Assembly (NCBI GenBank): GCA_035539075.1
Contig: DATLJB010000018.1
Span: 1 to 44,023 of the forward strand
Direction of reading: 5' to 3'
Source: Dongia_B sp035539075
GTDB taxonomy: Bacteria > Pseudomonadota > Alphaproteobacteria > Dongiales > Dongiaceae
DNA: 44,023 nt
Below are positions 1 to 7,869 of this stretch, in pieces. The notes under the pieces were generated by a model. It saw only the letters and a program-made list of their open reading frames with translations. It searched no databases and was not told the DNA's origin. Made by a program: the position numbers and the translations under genes. The first letter of the stretch is position 1. Every line of letters starts with the position of its first letter.

Positions 1-948
1 CATGGCCGCGTCACCATCTCGATCGAACTGGTCGAGGCCCGCACCGCGCGGATCGTCTGGGCCGAGGTCTTCGATCACAAGCTGGACAAGGCCTTTCTCG
101 TGCTCGACGAGATGGGCAACCGCATCGTCGCCTCCATCGCCAACGAAATCGAGATGGTGGAGCGCAACCGCGCGGTGCTGCTGCCGCCCAATTCGCTGGA
201 CGCCTGGTCGGCCTATCACCGTGGCCTCTGGCACATGTATCGTTTCACCCGCAGCGACAACGAGCAGGCGCAGCATTTCTTCCAGCAGGCAGTCGGGCTC
301 GACCCGACCTTCGCCCGCGCCCATGCCGGCCTTTCCTTCACCCATTGGCAGAACGCGTTCCAGCATTGGGCCGACCGCAAGCAGGAAACCGACCGCGCCT
401 TCGAGACCGCCAGCCAGAGCCTGATGGTCGACGAGCACAATCCGGCGGCGCATTGGGCCATGGGCCGGGCGCTGTGGCTGCGCGGACGGCAGACCGATTC
501 GCTCGCTGAACTGGAACGCGCGGTCGATCTCAGCCCGAATTTCGCGCTCGGCCACTACGCGCTTTCCTTCGTGCAGTCGCAATCCGGCAATCCCCGGGCG
601 GCGATCCGCGCGTCTGACCATTCGCGCCATCTTAGCCCGTTCGATCCGCTGCTGTTCGGCATGCTGGGCGCGCGGGCGATGTCGCATGTGCGGCTCGGCC
701 AATTCGAGGAAGCGGCGGAATGGGCGCTGAAGGCGGCGACCCGCCCCAACGCCCATGTCATCATCCTGGCGATCGCGGCGCATTGCCTGGGTCTCGCCGG
801 ACGGGTGGAGGAGGGGCGGGCCTTCGCTGCCGCCATCCACAAGACCTTGCCGCATTACCGCGTTGATGACTTCCTGCAGACCTTCCAGTTCCCGGCCGAT
901 GCCGCGGCCCTGTTCCGCCGGGGCGCCAAGCACGTCGGGCTTGGCTGA
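1..948 (+). CDS. TPR-repeat protein, C-terminal part (CadC/cyclase-type regulator)
   Basis: The reading frame is open from base 1, so the gene starts left of the window; 315 residues are visible to the TGA at 946-948. The first residues (VTISIELVEARTARIVWAEV) match the segment that precedes the TPR array in proteobacterial proteins built as an N-terminal winged-helix or adenylate-cyclase domain, a FlgO-like segment and C-terminal TPRs. The rest is helical TPR-like repeats with the usual small/aromatic spacing (for example AAHWAMGRALWLRGR, NFALGHYALSFVQ, FEEAAEWALKAA). The likely role is a sensor or regulator in which the TPRs bind a partner or ligand. The effector domain lies outside the window, so DNA-binding and cyclase types cannot be told apart. 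The next gene converges on it from the other strand. Confidence 0.75.
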   Translation, partial: HGRVTISIELVEARTARIVWAEVFDHKLDKAFLVLDEMGNRIVASIANEIEMVERNRAVLLPPNSLDAWSAYHRGLWHMYRFTRSDNEQAQHFFQQAVGLDPTFARAHAGLSFTHWQNAFQHWADRKQETDRAFETASQSLMVDEHNPAAHWAMGRALWLRGRQTDSLAELERAVDLSPNFALGHYALSFVQSQSGNPRAAIRASDHSRHLSPFDPLLFGMLGARAMSHVRLGQFEEAAEWALKAATRPNAHVIILAIAAHCLGLAGRVEEGRAFAAAIHKTLPHYRVDDFLQTFQFPADAAALFRRGAKHVGLG

Positions 949-966
949 GGCCGGGTCGCGCTTCGC

Positions 967-1770
967 TCAGACTGCCGGCACGGTGCCGCCATCGATGACA
1001 TATTCGCCGCCATGGATCGAGGCCGCGCGATCGGAAGCGAGAAAGGCCACCAGTTCGGCGACTTCCTCGGGCCGGCCCGGACGGCCGAGCGGAATGCCGC
1101 CCAGCGATGCCATCAGCGCGTTGCGGGCGGTTTCCTCGTCGCTGTCGGCTTGAGATGCGAGCCGGGCGATCAGCGCTGTCGCGGCGGTGGTTTCGATGAA
1201 GCCCGGCGCGATGCTGTTGACACGGATGCCCTGCGGCCCGACCTCTTTCGACAGGCCCTTGCTATAGGTGGTCAGGGCCGCCTTGGCGGCGGCATAGGCC
1301 AGCGTCGCTTCGAATAGCGGCAGGCGCCGCTGGATCGACGAGATGTGGAGGATGACGCCACGGCCCTGGCGCTGCATCGCCGGCAGGAAGCCACGGTCGA
1401 GCCGCACTGCGCCGAAGAGATTGGCGTCGAGGGCGCGTTGCCAGTCATCGTCGTTGAGAGCGAGAACGCCGCCGGCCGGCGCGGAAGAGCCGCCGACATT
1501 GTTGACCAGGATATCGAGGCCGCCGAAGGCGCCGGTGACGGCATCGACCACCCGCGCGACGCCGTCAGCACTGCTGATGTCGGCCCGGATGAAGAGATCC
1601 GGCGACTGCCGCTCCGGCAGAGGCCCGCGCGCCGTGGTCGCCACCTTGGCGCCGCCGCGTCGCAGCCGCCGGACGATCGCCTCGCCCATGCCTTTGGTGC
1701 CGCCGGTCACCAGCACGCGCCGGCCGGCGAATTCCTGCGGATCGGCGGAGAATGCGGTGGTCGTGTCCAT
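967..1770 (-). CDS. SDR family oxidoreductase
   Basis: This is a 267-residue classical short-chain dehydrogenase/reductase. It has the glycine-rich cofactor motif TGGTKGMGEA near residue 22, the NNVGG motif, the catalytic serine in HISSIQ, the YAAAK active-site Tyr/Lys pair, and the C-terminal sequence IHGGEYVIDGGTVPAV typical of the FabG-like group. It should use NAD(P)H on a small carbonyl or alcohol; the substrate cannot be read from sequence. Its ATG overlaps the stop codon of the upstream SnoaL-like gene by one base, so the two are probably translationally coupled. Such SDR/SnoaL pairs beside an HxlR regulator often form small redox- or aldehyde-responsive units, which is an inference here. 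Confidence 0.9.
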   Translation of the reverse strand: MDTTTAFSADPQEFAGRRVLVTGGTKGMGEAIVRRLRRGGAKVATTARGPLPERQSPDLFIRADISSADGVARVVDAVTGAFGGLDILVNNVGGSSAPAGGVLALNDDDWQRALDANLFGAVRLDRGFLPAMQRQGRGVILHISSIQRRLPLFEATLAYAAAKAALTTYSKGLSKEVGPQGIRVNSIAPGFIETTAATALIARLASQADSDEETARNALMASLGGIPLGRPGRPEEVAELVAFLASDRAASIHGGEYVIDGGTVPAV

Positions 1771-2111
1771 CAGCCGATCTCCAGCGCGGCGATGCGGTCG
1801 CCCTGCAGCGTGAAGGCGAAATGCAGATCGACCGGGCTGCCGGGAAAATTGCCCGTGACCTTGCCGGTGACGATGACCTTGCCGTCGCGCGCGACGCTTT
1901 CGAGCGGTTCGATACTGTACCGGTATTTTTGCTGGGAAGCGGCTTTCCAGGCGGCGATGGCGGCGAGGCCTGTCATTTCCCGCCCCTCGTCGCGTATCAC
2001 GGCGTCCTCGGCGAAGCAGTCGGCCAAGGCACCCGGATCCGGCACGTTTTCCCGGCGGATATTCTCGGTGGCGAAATAGCGGGCGATGCAGGATGGAAGG
2101 TCGAGCGGCAT
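1770..2111 (-). CDS. SnoaL-like / nuclear transport factor 2 family protein
   Basis: This 113-residue protein has the NTF2/SnoaL-like fold signature: an N-terminal helix (IARYFATEN), the DPGALADCFAEDAVIRDEG segment, a long helix, then beta strands ending in LHFAFTLQGDRIAALEIG. Proteins of this fold bind small hydrophobic ligands or act as isomerases, cyclases or hydrolases; no catalytic role can be assigned here. I chose the ATG at 2111 because AGAGGA lies just upstream; a longer frame to 2225 adds Arg-rich, unconvincing sequence that would overlap the divergent regulator. The stop overlaps the start of the downstream SDR, implying one operon. The 74-bp gap to the divergent HxlR gene probably holds both promoters. 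Confidence 0.8.
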   Translation of the reverse strand: MPLDLPSCIARYFATENIRRENVPDPGALADCFAEDAVIRDEGREMTGLAAIAAWKAASQQKYRYSIEPLESVARDGKVIVTGKVTGNFPGSPVDLHFAFTLQGDRIAALEIG

Positions 2112-2185
2112 GGAGATCCTCTTTGCGATCCGGTCAGAAGGGGCGTGCAATTGCCTCCGCCGGAAGATGCGAATAAGCTGCCGCC

Positions 2186-2569
2186 ATGACAAGAACGCAC
2201 AAAAAAGTAAGCCCCTTACCCGCAAGTGAGCTCGCCCCGGCGCGCCCCGCCTATACGCCGGTTTTAGCGGCCGAGGGTGTCACGCAGGCGCTGCAGATTC
2301 TGGAAGGGCGGTGGAAGCTGCTCATCCTGTTCAATCTGTTCGGTGGCAGGATCAAGCGCTTCTCCGAATTGGAGCGCGCGATTCCGGCGATCTCGCAGAA
2401 GATGCTGGCGCAGCAGTTGCGCCAGATGGAAGCGGACGGGCTGGTGCGCCGCCTGGTGCATCCGACCGTGCCGCCGAAGGTCGAATACAGCCTGACCGAC
2501 TGGGGACAGTCCCTATGCCCGGCGCTGGATTCGCTGCTGCTGTGGATCGAGGGGCGCGCGCCGCGGTAG
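2186..2569 (+). CDS. HxlR family winged-helix transcriptional regulator
   Basis: This 127-residue protein carries the complete HxlR domain: a lead-in helix (GVTQALQILEGRWKLLILFNLF), the recognition region (IKRFSELERAIPAISQKMLAQQLRQMEADGLV in two overlapping parts) and the wing with PPKVEYSLTDWGQSL. HxlR proteins are small dimeric regulators that often sense reactive aldehydes, quinones or redox state and control a divergent oxidoreductase gene. That is the arrangement here, with the SnoaL-SDR pair divergent across 74 bp. There is no conserved N-terminal sensor cysteine, although one Cys lies late in the chain (SLCPAL). No inverted repeat stands out clearly in the short intergenic gap. Confidence 0.9.
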   Translation: MTRTHKKVSPLPASELAPARPAYTPVLAAEGVTQALQILEGRWKLLILFNLFGGRIKRFSELERAIPAISQKMLAQQLRQMEADGLVRRLVHPTVPPKVEYSLTDWGQSLCPALDSLLLWIEGRAPR

Positions 2570-2690
2570 AGCGCGATCCGACTCTAGACGGCGCGCAGCG
2601 GCAATCCGGGCAGCTTGGCGCCTTGCCGCCATGCCTCTTTCCGGCCGGGACAAAGCGCGAGCAGCCGCAATTCCTTTTCTCTGCAGGCTT

Positions 2691-3086
2691 CTATTTATCG
2701 CCGTCTTGACGGCGTTTGCGCGCGGCCAGCCGGCGCTGGATAAGATCGAGCACCGCCTGATGATGATAGGGCTTGGTCAAGGCGGGGCCGTCTTCGCACA
2801 GCCCTGCCGCTTCCTTGACCGCCTTCTCGACGGAGCCGACCATGACGATCTCGACCTCCGGTGCGGTCTGGCGGATCCAGCGCACAAGCTCGAAGGCCGC
2901 CTCGGCATGGGCATTGGCATCGATCATGGCGATGTCGATGGAAGCCTCCCGCGCGCCGAACAGCGCATGCGCTTCCGTTGCGTCGATCGCTTCCAGCACC
3001 TGATAGCCGCATTCGCGCAAATACTGCGCCAGGGGATGGCGGATCAGGATATCCGCCTCCACGATAAGAATTGTCGGTTGTGTCAC
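2691..3086 (-). CDS. single-domain response regulator (CheY-like)
   Basis: This 131-residue protein is a lone receiver domain with no output domain. The likely phospho-acceptor is Asp56 (IAMIDANAH), with Ser85 at the Thr/Ser switch position and Lys105 in the TKPY motif. The acidic pocket is unusual: it reads VEAD where most receivers have VEDD or VEDE, so one of the two Mg-binding acids is Ala11 while Asp12 remains. It lies 6 bp after another stand-alone receiver gene, and both resemble the alphaproteobacterial receivers that act as phosphate sinks or shuttles in phosphorelays. No histidine kinase is adjacent, so the cognate kinase is elsewhere. Confidence 0.85.
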   Translation of the reverse strand: MTQPTILIVEADILIRHPLAQYLRECGYQVLEAIDATEAHALFGAREASIDIAMIDANAHAEAAFELVRWIRQTAPEVEIVMVGSVEKAVKEAAGLCEDGPALTKPYHHQAVLDLIQRRLAARKRRQDGDK

Positions 3087-3092
3087 GGGCGC

Positions 3093-3491
3093 TTAAGTCC
3101 TCAACGCTTTACGAATGATCCATATCGCGTGATCGAAATGATAGGGCTTCTGCAGGAAGCGCTCGTATTTAACGTCGCTCATCGGGCCGGAGTTGCCGGA
3201 AGTGAGGACGATCTTGATCGCGGGAAATTTATCGTTCAGCCGCTTGCACAGCTCCCGGCCGTCCATGTCGCCGGGCATGACGATGTCGGAAAAGACGAGG
3301 TCGGCCTTTCCGCCGGTCATGAGATAGGCCCAGGCTTCGTCGGCGGAACCCGCCTCGATGACACGAAAGCCGGCGGCGCGAAGCTCTTCGGCGAAAAGCC
3401 ACCGATTAAGAACTTCGTCCTCCACCAGGAGGATATCCATCTCCTGGGACAAAGGACTGGGCTCCGTTTCGCTGGCGCTGGCGCTCACCAT
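3093..3491 (-). CDS. single-domain response regulator (CheY-like)
   Basis: This 132-residue stand-alone receiver has the full set of catalytic positions: Glu24/Asp25 (LLVEDE), Asp69 as phospho-acceptor (LVFSDIVMPG), Thr97 (VLTSG) and Lys115 (LQKPY). The first 17 residues are polar and may be an extension; an internal Met at residue 18 is a possible shorter start. It sits 6 bp upstream of the second receiver gene and should be co-transcribed with it. The closest described architecture is the group often annotated as CheY-like or hybrid-kinase-derived receivers of alphaproteobacteria. The partner kinase is not in the window. Confidence 0.88.
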   Translation of the reverse strand: MVSASASETEPSPLSQEMDILLVEDEVLNRWLFAEELRAAGFRVIEAGSADEAWAYLMTGGKADLVFSDIVMPGDMDGRELCKRLNDKFPAIKIVLTSGNSGPMSDVKYERFLQKPYHFDHAIWIIRKALRT

Positions 3492-3822
3492 TAAGAATAA
3501 AACCTCGCTATTCCCGTTCGCTCAGCATGTGAAACCAGCGAGGTCAATTTGGTCTACCTTTGTCCTATCCGATAAGACCCGCATCTGGATGGGGGCATGG
3601 GCAACAGATGCAGTTGGCCGACATTTTGCGCGCGCCTTCATCGTCGTAACACAAAACTAATCGTGACCGAGCGTTGAACACTTGATTTTGATCGGTCAGA
3701 CTGCGCGGCCTGGGGGCATGCGGATCGCGACGCGGTCGATGAGCAAACCTTATACGACCATGTGAGCTTGAGACGCAGCACCGATACGCGGCGATACCCG
3801 CACAACAGGATATGGAGCCATC
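3492..3822. other. Intergenic stretch, no gene seen
   Basis: These 331 bp lie between the start of the response-regulator pair and the 3' end of an SDR gene. No open frame here has convincing composition or a ribosome-binding site. The stretch is less GC-rich than its surroundings and must contain the promoter of the two receiver genes on the minus strand, but I cannot place it. A TTGATTTTGATCGG string at about 3685 recalls half of an FNR-type site and was not accepted. Confidence 0.5.
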
Positions 3823-4653
3823 TCAGGTTGAAAAATCGGTCGAAAGGCTGAGCGGGCGCCAATTGCGATCACTTTCGAGCCTGGCCAGATCCGCCTGCTC
3901 AATGGCGAAGGCGGCGTCGCTGCCGAGCGGCAATCGCAAGGGCGGTTGCGCCAGCGCCGCGATCTGCAGAAGGGCGGCGGCGGCCCTCGCCGGATCGCCA
4001 GGCTGCTTGCCATTATAATCCCGCTGGAACCGTGCTGCGGCCCCGACGGTGGCGTCATATTCCGGCCGGCCCGCAGTGATGGTGGTTGAGGCGCCGGCAA
4101 AGTCGGTGCGAAAGCCGCCGGGCTCGACGATCGTCACCTTGATGCCGAGCGGTTCCAGCTCTTTTGCCAATACCTCTGAAAAGCCCTCGACACCCCATTT
4201 CGCGGCGGAATAGGCGGCCCGGCCCATGGCGCCGATCCGGCCGCCGACCGAGGAGAGCTGGATGATGTGGCCACTGCGCTGTTGCCGCAGCAGCGGGATC
4301 GCCGCCTTGGTGACGTTGATGACGCCGAAGAGATTGGTTTCGATCTGGGCGCGGATGTCATCGAGGCTGGTATCCTCGATGGAACCGATATTGCCGTAGC
4401 CGGCATTGTTGACCAGCACGTCGAGCCGGCCGAAAGCAGTAGCCGCCGTCGCGATCGCCTGCTCGGCGGCTTCGGCATCGGTGACGTCAAGCGCCACGCG
4501 CCGAAGCCGGGTGCCGTATCGTCCCGCAAGGTCGTCCAGCCGGGCCGGATCGCGCGCGGTGGCGACGAGTGAATGGCCTGCCGCCAGGACCGCGTCGGCA
4601 AGGGCGCGGCCGAGGCCACGCGAGCTGCCGGTAATCAGCCAGACCTGCGTCAT
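3823..4653 (-). CDS. SDR family oxidoreductase (COG4221-type)
   Basis: This 276-residue classical SDR has TGSSRGLGRA at the N-terminus for NAD(P) binding, the LVNNAGYG motif, SSVGGRIG with the catalytic Ser, and YSAAKWGVEG with the active-site Tyr and Lys. The C-terminal part (VTIVEPGGFRTDF) is typical of the group annotated as oxidoreductase/SDR with broad carbonyl specificity. The start at 4653 is supported by AGGAGA eight bases upstream; the frame extends further upstream without support. It appears monocistronic, with the orphan binding-protein gene ending 159 bp upstream on the same strand. The substrate is unknown. Confidence 0.9.
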   Translation of the reverse strand: MTQVWLITGSSRGLGRALADAVLAAGHSLVATARDPARLDDLAGRYGTRLRRVALDVTDAEAAEQAIATAATAFGRLDVLVNNAGYGNIGSIEDTSLDDIRAQIETNLFGVINVTKAAIPLLRQQRSGHIIQLSSVGGRIGAMGRAAYSAAKWGVEGFSEVLAKELEPLGIKVTIVEPGGFRTDFAGASTTITAGRPEYDATVGAAARFQRDYNGKQPGDPARAAAALLQIAALAQPPLRLPLGSDAAFAIEQADLARLESDRNWRPLSLSTDFST

Positions 4654-4812
4654 CGATATCTCCTGTTCGGTCGAATGGCGGCGCGCTGCCAGTATCTTGT
4701 CACAAAGTCGCAGGGAGCGGCAGCAGAGCTTCAATCGATGCCGATCATGACATCGGAAGCCTTGATGACGGCGATGACCGGCTGCCCTCCGCTTGTTTCA
4801 TTCAACTGCGCG

Positions 4813-5895
4813 TCAACTGCGGGCCGCCGCATGCTGCAGCAGGGCGTCAAGCTGCGCCTGGTCAAGCCTGACATGGTAGAAGAGCGCATAGAACGTGCTC
4901 ACCGTCGCCTGCAGATCGCTCCAGTGCAAGCCGGGATAAAGCTGCAGCGCCAGCCATTGCGCCCCGAGCAGGCGATTGACGCCGGGCGGATCGTCGACCC
5001 AGCCGAAGGGGTCGAGCGGCTGGAGATAGACGCGGTGCGCGGCGACGGCCGGCAGCTTTCGCCAATCGGGTGACATGGCGATCGTCTCGGCAAAGCGCGC
5101 CTGCTGGGCGAGGATGACAGCGGGTTGTGCCGCCGCGACCTCGGCCATCGTCGTCTGCGAGAGCTTGCCGGGCAGAAGAGAGGCCATGGCGTTTTCGGCG
5201 CCCACGAGATCGATCAGTTCGAGATTGATATTGTTCTTGCCCGCCGATTGCAGCCCGTCATCGCCGCGGCCGTAATAGAGGCGGGGCTTGGCGGTCCTGC
5301 CGCTATCGGCGCGCAGCTCGGCGATGGCGGCCGGCAGGGCCTGCAGGACATGCTCGGCATAAAGCGCCAATTGCTCGCCCCGCGCCTCGACCCCCAGCAT
5401 GGAGCCGAGGCGGCGATAGGTGAGGGCGCTGTGGTCGAGATGGCCGTTCAGCAGCACATAGGGAATGCCGGTCTGCTGCTGCACCTTGTCGGCCAGCGCC
5501 GCATAGCCGGCATCGACGTCGCCCACGTCCAGGATGAGGTCGGGATGCAGGCGCTGCAATGTCGCCGCGTCGACCGTCTGGCCACGGCCGGTCAGCCGGC
5601 CATAGACCGGCAGCGCGCGATAGGGGGCGGCGATATAGGATTTGGCCGTCTCGCCGAGCGGCTGGCTCCAGCCCATCAATTTTTCCGGCGCCAGCGTATA
5701 AAGCAGAAGTGCCGCCGGCGGGCCGGCGACGAAGACCTTGTTGACCGTCTTCGGCAGCGTGACCTGCCGGCCGGCATCGTCGACGAAGGCCCGAGCCTCA
5801 TCGGCGGCGGCGCGACCACTGCCCATCGGCAACAGCAGGCTCGGCAACAGGGCAAAGAGCGCCGCGCCCGCAAGCGCCGAGCGGGGAACGATCAT
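4813..5895 (-). CDS. ABC transporter substrate-binding protein (iron-siderophore/heme/cobalamin type)
   Basis: This belongs to the helical-backbone (class III, Peripla_BP_2) binding proteins that deliver siderophores, heme or cobalamin to FecCD-type permeases. The first lobe starts with FVDDAGRQVTLPKTVNKVFV, followed by the family-typical RLHPDLILDVGD and a long connecting helix; the mature part is about 330 residues, normal for the family. From Met at 5895 the N-terminus is a signal peptide with a hydrophobic core and a GRAAADEA cleavage-like stretch. A longer start at 6000 adds 35 Arg-rich residues and is less likely, although neither start has a strong SD. No permease or ATPase gene is adjacent, so it is an orphan. 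An inverted repeat at 6087-6102 may be its operator. Confidence 0.82.
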   Translation of the reverse strand: MIVPRSALAGAALFALLPSLLLPMGSGRAAADEARAFVDDAGRQVTLPKTVNKVFVAGPPAALLLYTLAPEKLMGWSQPLGETAKSYIAAPYRALPVYGRLTGRGQTVDAATLQRLHPDLILDVGDVDAGYAALADKVQQQTGIPYVLLNGHLDHSALTYRRLGSMLGVEARGEQLALYAEHVLQALPAAIAELRADSGRTAKPRLYYGRGDDGLQSAGKNNINLELIDLVGAENAMASLLPGKLSQTTMAEVAAAQPAVILAQQARFAETIAMSPDWRKLPAVAAHRVYLQPLDPFGWVDDPPGVNRLLGAQWLALQLYPGLHWSDLQATVSTFYALFYHVRLDQAQLDALLQHAAARS

Positions 5896-6000
5896 ATGAA
5901 AGCGCGCAAGGTAAAGCCGCGTAGGGCGGAGCCGTATCTTCGATCCGGCGGCATGGCGATGACGGCCCGATACGCGTGAAATACCGATCATGTTTCGCAC

Positions 6001-6463
6001 CTGACGATATGTCTGCTGCCCGCGAAGGGAGAAGGCGCGATTGCCTGAGGCCGCGCCCGGTTCCCGCCGCGATATCTAGCAGCGAAATATTCGTTTGAAT
6101 ATAGCCAATCTGCCCGGTTGCTCCGGCAATGCGGGAAACGGGCGGCCTTCGCTTAACTTGGAAACCTCACATCCGGAAAAACCAGCGCGCGGCGGGCGAA
6201 AGTGGCACCGAGCCGGACAATCGCCACCGGCGCGCGATGGCGGCATCTCCCATGAGTTCATCTCCCGGTGAATTCAGCGGCCGCACGAGATTTGATCGCC
6301 GCGCCGGGACCTTATGCGCCGCCGGGGCGTTGTTGGCTGGGCTGTTGCTGGTCGGGCGTTGCTGACTGGGGCATTGCTGCCAGCACTGCCTCCGGCGCTT
6401 CGGTTCCGTCCTGCCGGGAGGGGGAGCGCGGGTGAAGTCGAATGACGGGAGCGACAGCAGCGG
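6001..6463. other. Divergent intergenic region
   Basis: These 463 bp separate the minus-strand binding-protein gene from the plus-strand acyltransferase. The only ordered element I see is the inverted repeat at 6087-6102. I looked for cobalamin-riboswitch signatures on the minus strand, given the binding-protein family, and found no convincing B12 box. Short open frames here lack start signals and look like noise. Confidence 0.45.
6087..6102. promoter_or_regulatory. Inverted repeat ATATTC-N4-GAATAT, candidate operator
   Basis: This is a perfect 6+6 bp palindrome with a GTTT spacer in an AT-rich pocket of an otherwise GC-rich region. It lies 87 bp upstream of the longer possible start (6000) and 192 bp upstream of the preferred start (5895) of the binding-protein gene. 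The layout suits a dimeric repressor such as a metal-responsive regulator, but it is not a clear match to the Fur, Irr or RirA consensus, so the regulator is unknown. Confidence 0.4.
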
Positions 6464-6520
6464 ATGAAGACGGCGCGGATCGAGTGCCTTGACGGCTTGC
6501 GCGGCCTGGCCGCGCTGTGG
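6464..6520 (+). other. Out-of-frame N-terminal fragment of the acyltransferase
   Basis: From ATG 6464 the frame reads MKTARIECLDGLRGLAALW, which is the hallmark first transmembrane motif of acyltransferase-3 proteins (LDGLRG-x-AAL). It then runs out of frame, while the family sequence continues in the next frame as VVLLGHASLL from about 6517. The two halves join if one base is gained (or one re-read) near 6515-6521. This indicates a one-base deletion in this strain or a base-calling error. GGGAGCG and GCAG lie upstream but no strong SD is seen. Confidence 0.75.
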
Positions 6521-7635
6521 TGCTGCTGGGCCATGCCAGCCTGCTGTCCGGCTGGCGCATCCCGCTGGTGCATTCGCCGGATCTCGCGGTCGATCTCTTC
6601 ATGATGCTGTCCGGCTTCCTGATGGCCTATCATTATCTGGAACGGCGCGCGCGCGAGCCCTGGCATGCCGTCTCGACCTGGATGACGTTCTGGACGCGGC
6701 GTTTCTTCCGCATCGCGCCGCTCTATTACCTGCTGCTGATCGCCGCACTTCTTGCCGGCCCCGCTTTGGGCGAGGCGCGCGGGGTCATCGCCACGGCCGT
6801 GCCCGGCGCCGGCACGGCACATGCGCGCTATCTCGATGACGGCTGGCAGAATCTCGCCATGCATCTCAGCTTCGTTTTCGGCTTCAGCCCGGCCTACAGC
6901 TTCCGCACTGCCTTGCCGGATTGGAGCATCGGCCTGGAAATGGCCTTCTACGCCGCCTTTCCCTTCCTGATGCTGCTGGTCGCGCGCTTCGGCTTCATCG
7001 CCACGGCGATCGGCGCCGCCTTGGCCTGCCATCTGCTGTCGCAGGCCTTTCCCGGCTATTTCACCGCCTTCCAGGAACCGTCGATGCTGGCGCTGAAGCT
7101 GCCGATCTTCCTCGCAGGCATGCTGGTCGCGGCCTCGCTGCCGGCGGTCGGATGGCAACGCCTGCTGCTGCTGGCGGTGGCCGCGGTGATCTGCCTGACG
7201 CCGGTGCGCGGCGCGCCGGCCTTCGGCCTCGCGCCGGAGATCCGCCTCGCCTGCCTGGCGAGCCTGGCGATCCTCGCGGATTGCCATCGCCTGCCGCGCT
7301 GGGCCGGGTTGCACCGCATCGCTCCGGCGCTCTCGGCCATGCTCGGCGGTCGCTTCGCCACATTCCTCGGCGACAGCTCCTACGGCGTCTACCTGCTGCA
7401 TCTGCTCGTCATGCTGCCGGTGATGCAGGCGATCATCACGCTGCTGCATCCGGCATCGGCTGCGGCGCTGTTCCTTGCCACGGCCGCGATCGTCGTACCC
7501 TTGGTCTATGCCGGCGCCTGGATGTTGCATCTCTGGGTGGAGCGGCCCGGCATCCATCTCGGCCGCCGCCTGCTCGGCGCCATGCGCGCCCGGGCGGAGA
7601 TGAAGAAAGCGCAGGTCAAGTCGGAATTCGCATGA
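6517..7635 (+). CDS. Acyltransferase family 3 membrane protein (apparent 5' frameshift)
   Basis: The protein is an integral-membrane O-acyltransferase (Acyl_transf_3, OafA/ExoZ type) that moves acetyl or similar groups onto exported sugars or lipids. Visible marks are GHASLL with the conserved His, DLAVDLFMMLSGFLMAYH, WTRRFFRIAPLYY with the family Arg residues, WSIGLEMAFYAAFPF and FLGDSSYGVYLLH, within about ten hydrophobic helices and some 372 residues. As it stands the frame could begin only at a GTG (6517), which would lose the DGLRG motif found out of frame just upstream (6464-6520). The gene is therefore either broken by a one-base loss or affected by a sequence error. It precedes a pyruvyltransferase gene by 234 bp, consistent with surface-polysaccharide decoration. 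Confidence 0.85.
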   Translation: MVLLGHASLLSGWRIPLVHSPDLAVDLFMMLSGFLMAYHYLERRAREPWHAVSTWMTFWTRRFFRIAPLYYLLLIAALLAGPALGEARGVIATAVPGAGTAHARYLDDGWQNLAMHLSFVFGFSPAYSFRTALPDWSIGLEMAFYAAFPFLMLLVARFGFIATAIGAALACHLLSQAFPGYFTAFQEPSMLALKLPIFLAGMLVAASLPAVGWQRLLLLAVAAVICLTPVRGAPAFGLAPEIRLACLASLAILADCHRLPRWAGLHRIAPALSAMLGGRFATFLGDSSYGVYLLHLLVMLPVMQAIITLLHPASAAALFLATAAIVVPLVYAGAWMLHLWVERPGIHLGRRLLGAMRARAEMKKAQVKSEFA

Positions 7636-7869
7636 GGGCGGTGCGGGCGCCAAAGCCTGCGCGGCAGCGGTTCCTGCCGAGACAGCCCAGGGCCATCGTG
7701 ATGCCGTTTCGGTTTTGCAGGCCCGAATAGTTTCTCGCACCTGCGGAACTTTGCCGGCCCGGGATCGTTCAGGGTGCTGCGCGGGATATCGCGCCGATGA
7801 CATGATTGCTGGGGGCCTGCAATGGGTGCGACCGGGCGTGTCATCCTGTCCGGTCAAGCGAGGGCCCAT

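Noticed and set aside
3683..3700. FNR-like half site TTGATTTTGATCGG
   Set aside because: The second half does not match RTCAA and no -10 box is placed correctly for either flanking gene.
6001..6260. Possible cobalamin riboswitch upstream of the binding-protein gene
   Set aside because: A GCCACT string exists on the minus strand but the conserved B12 box and surrounding core elements are not present.
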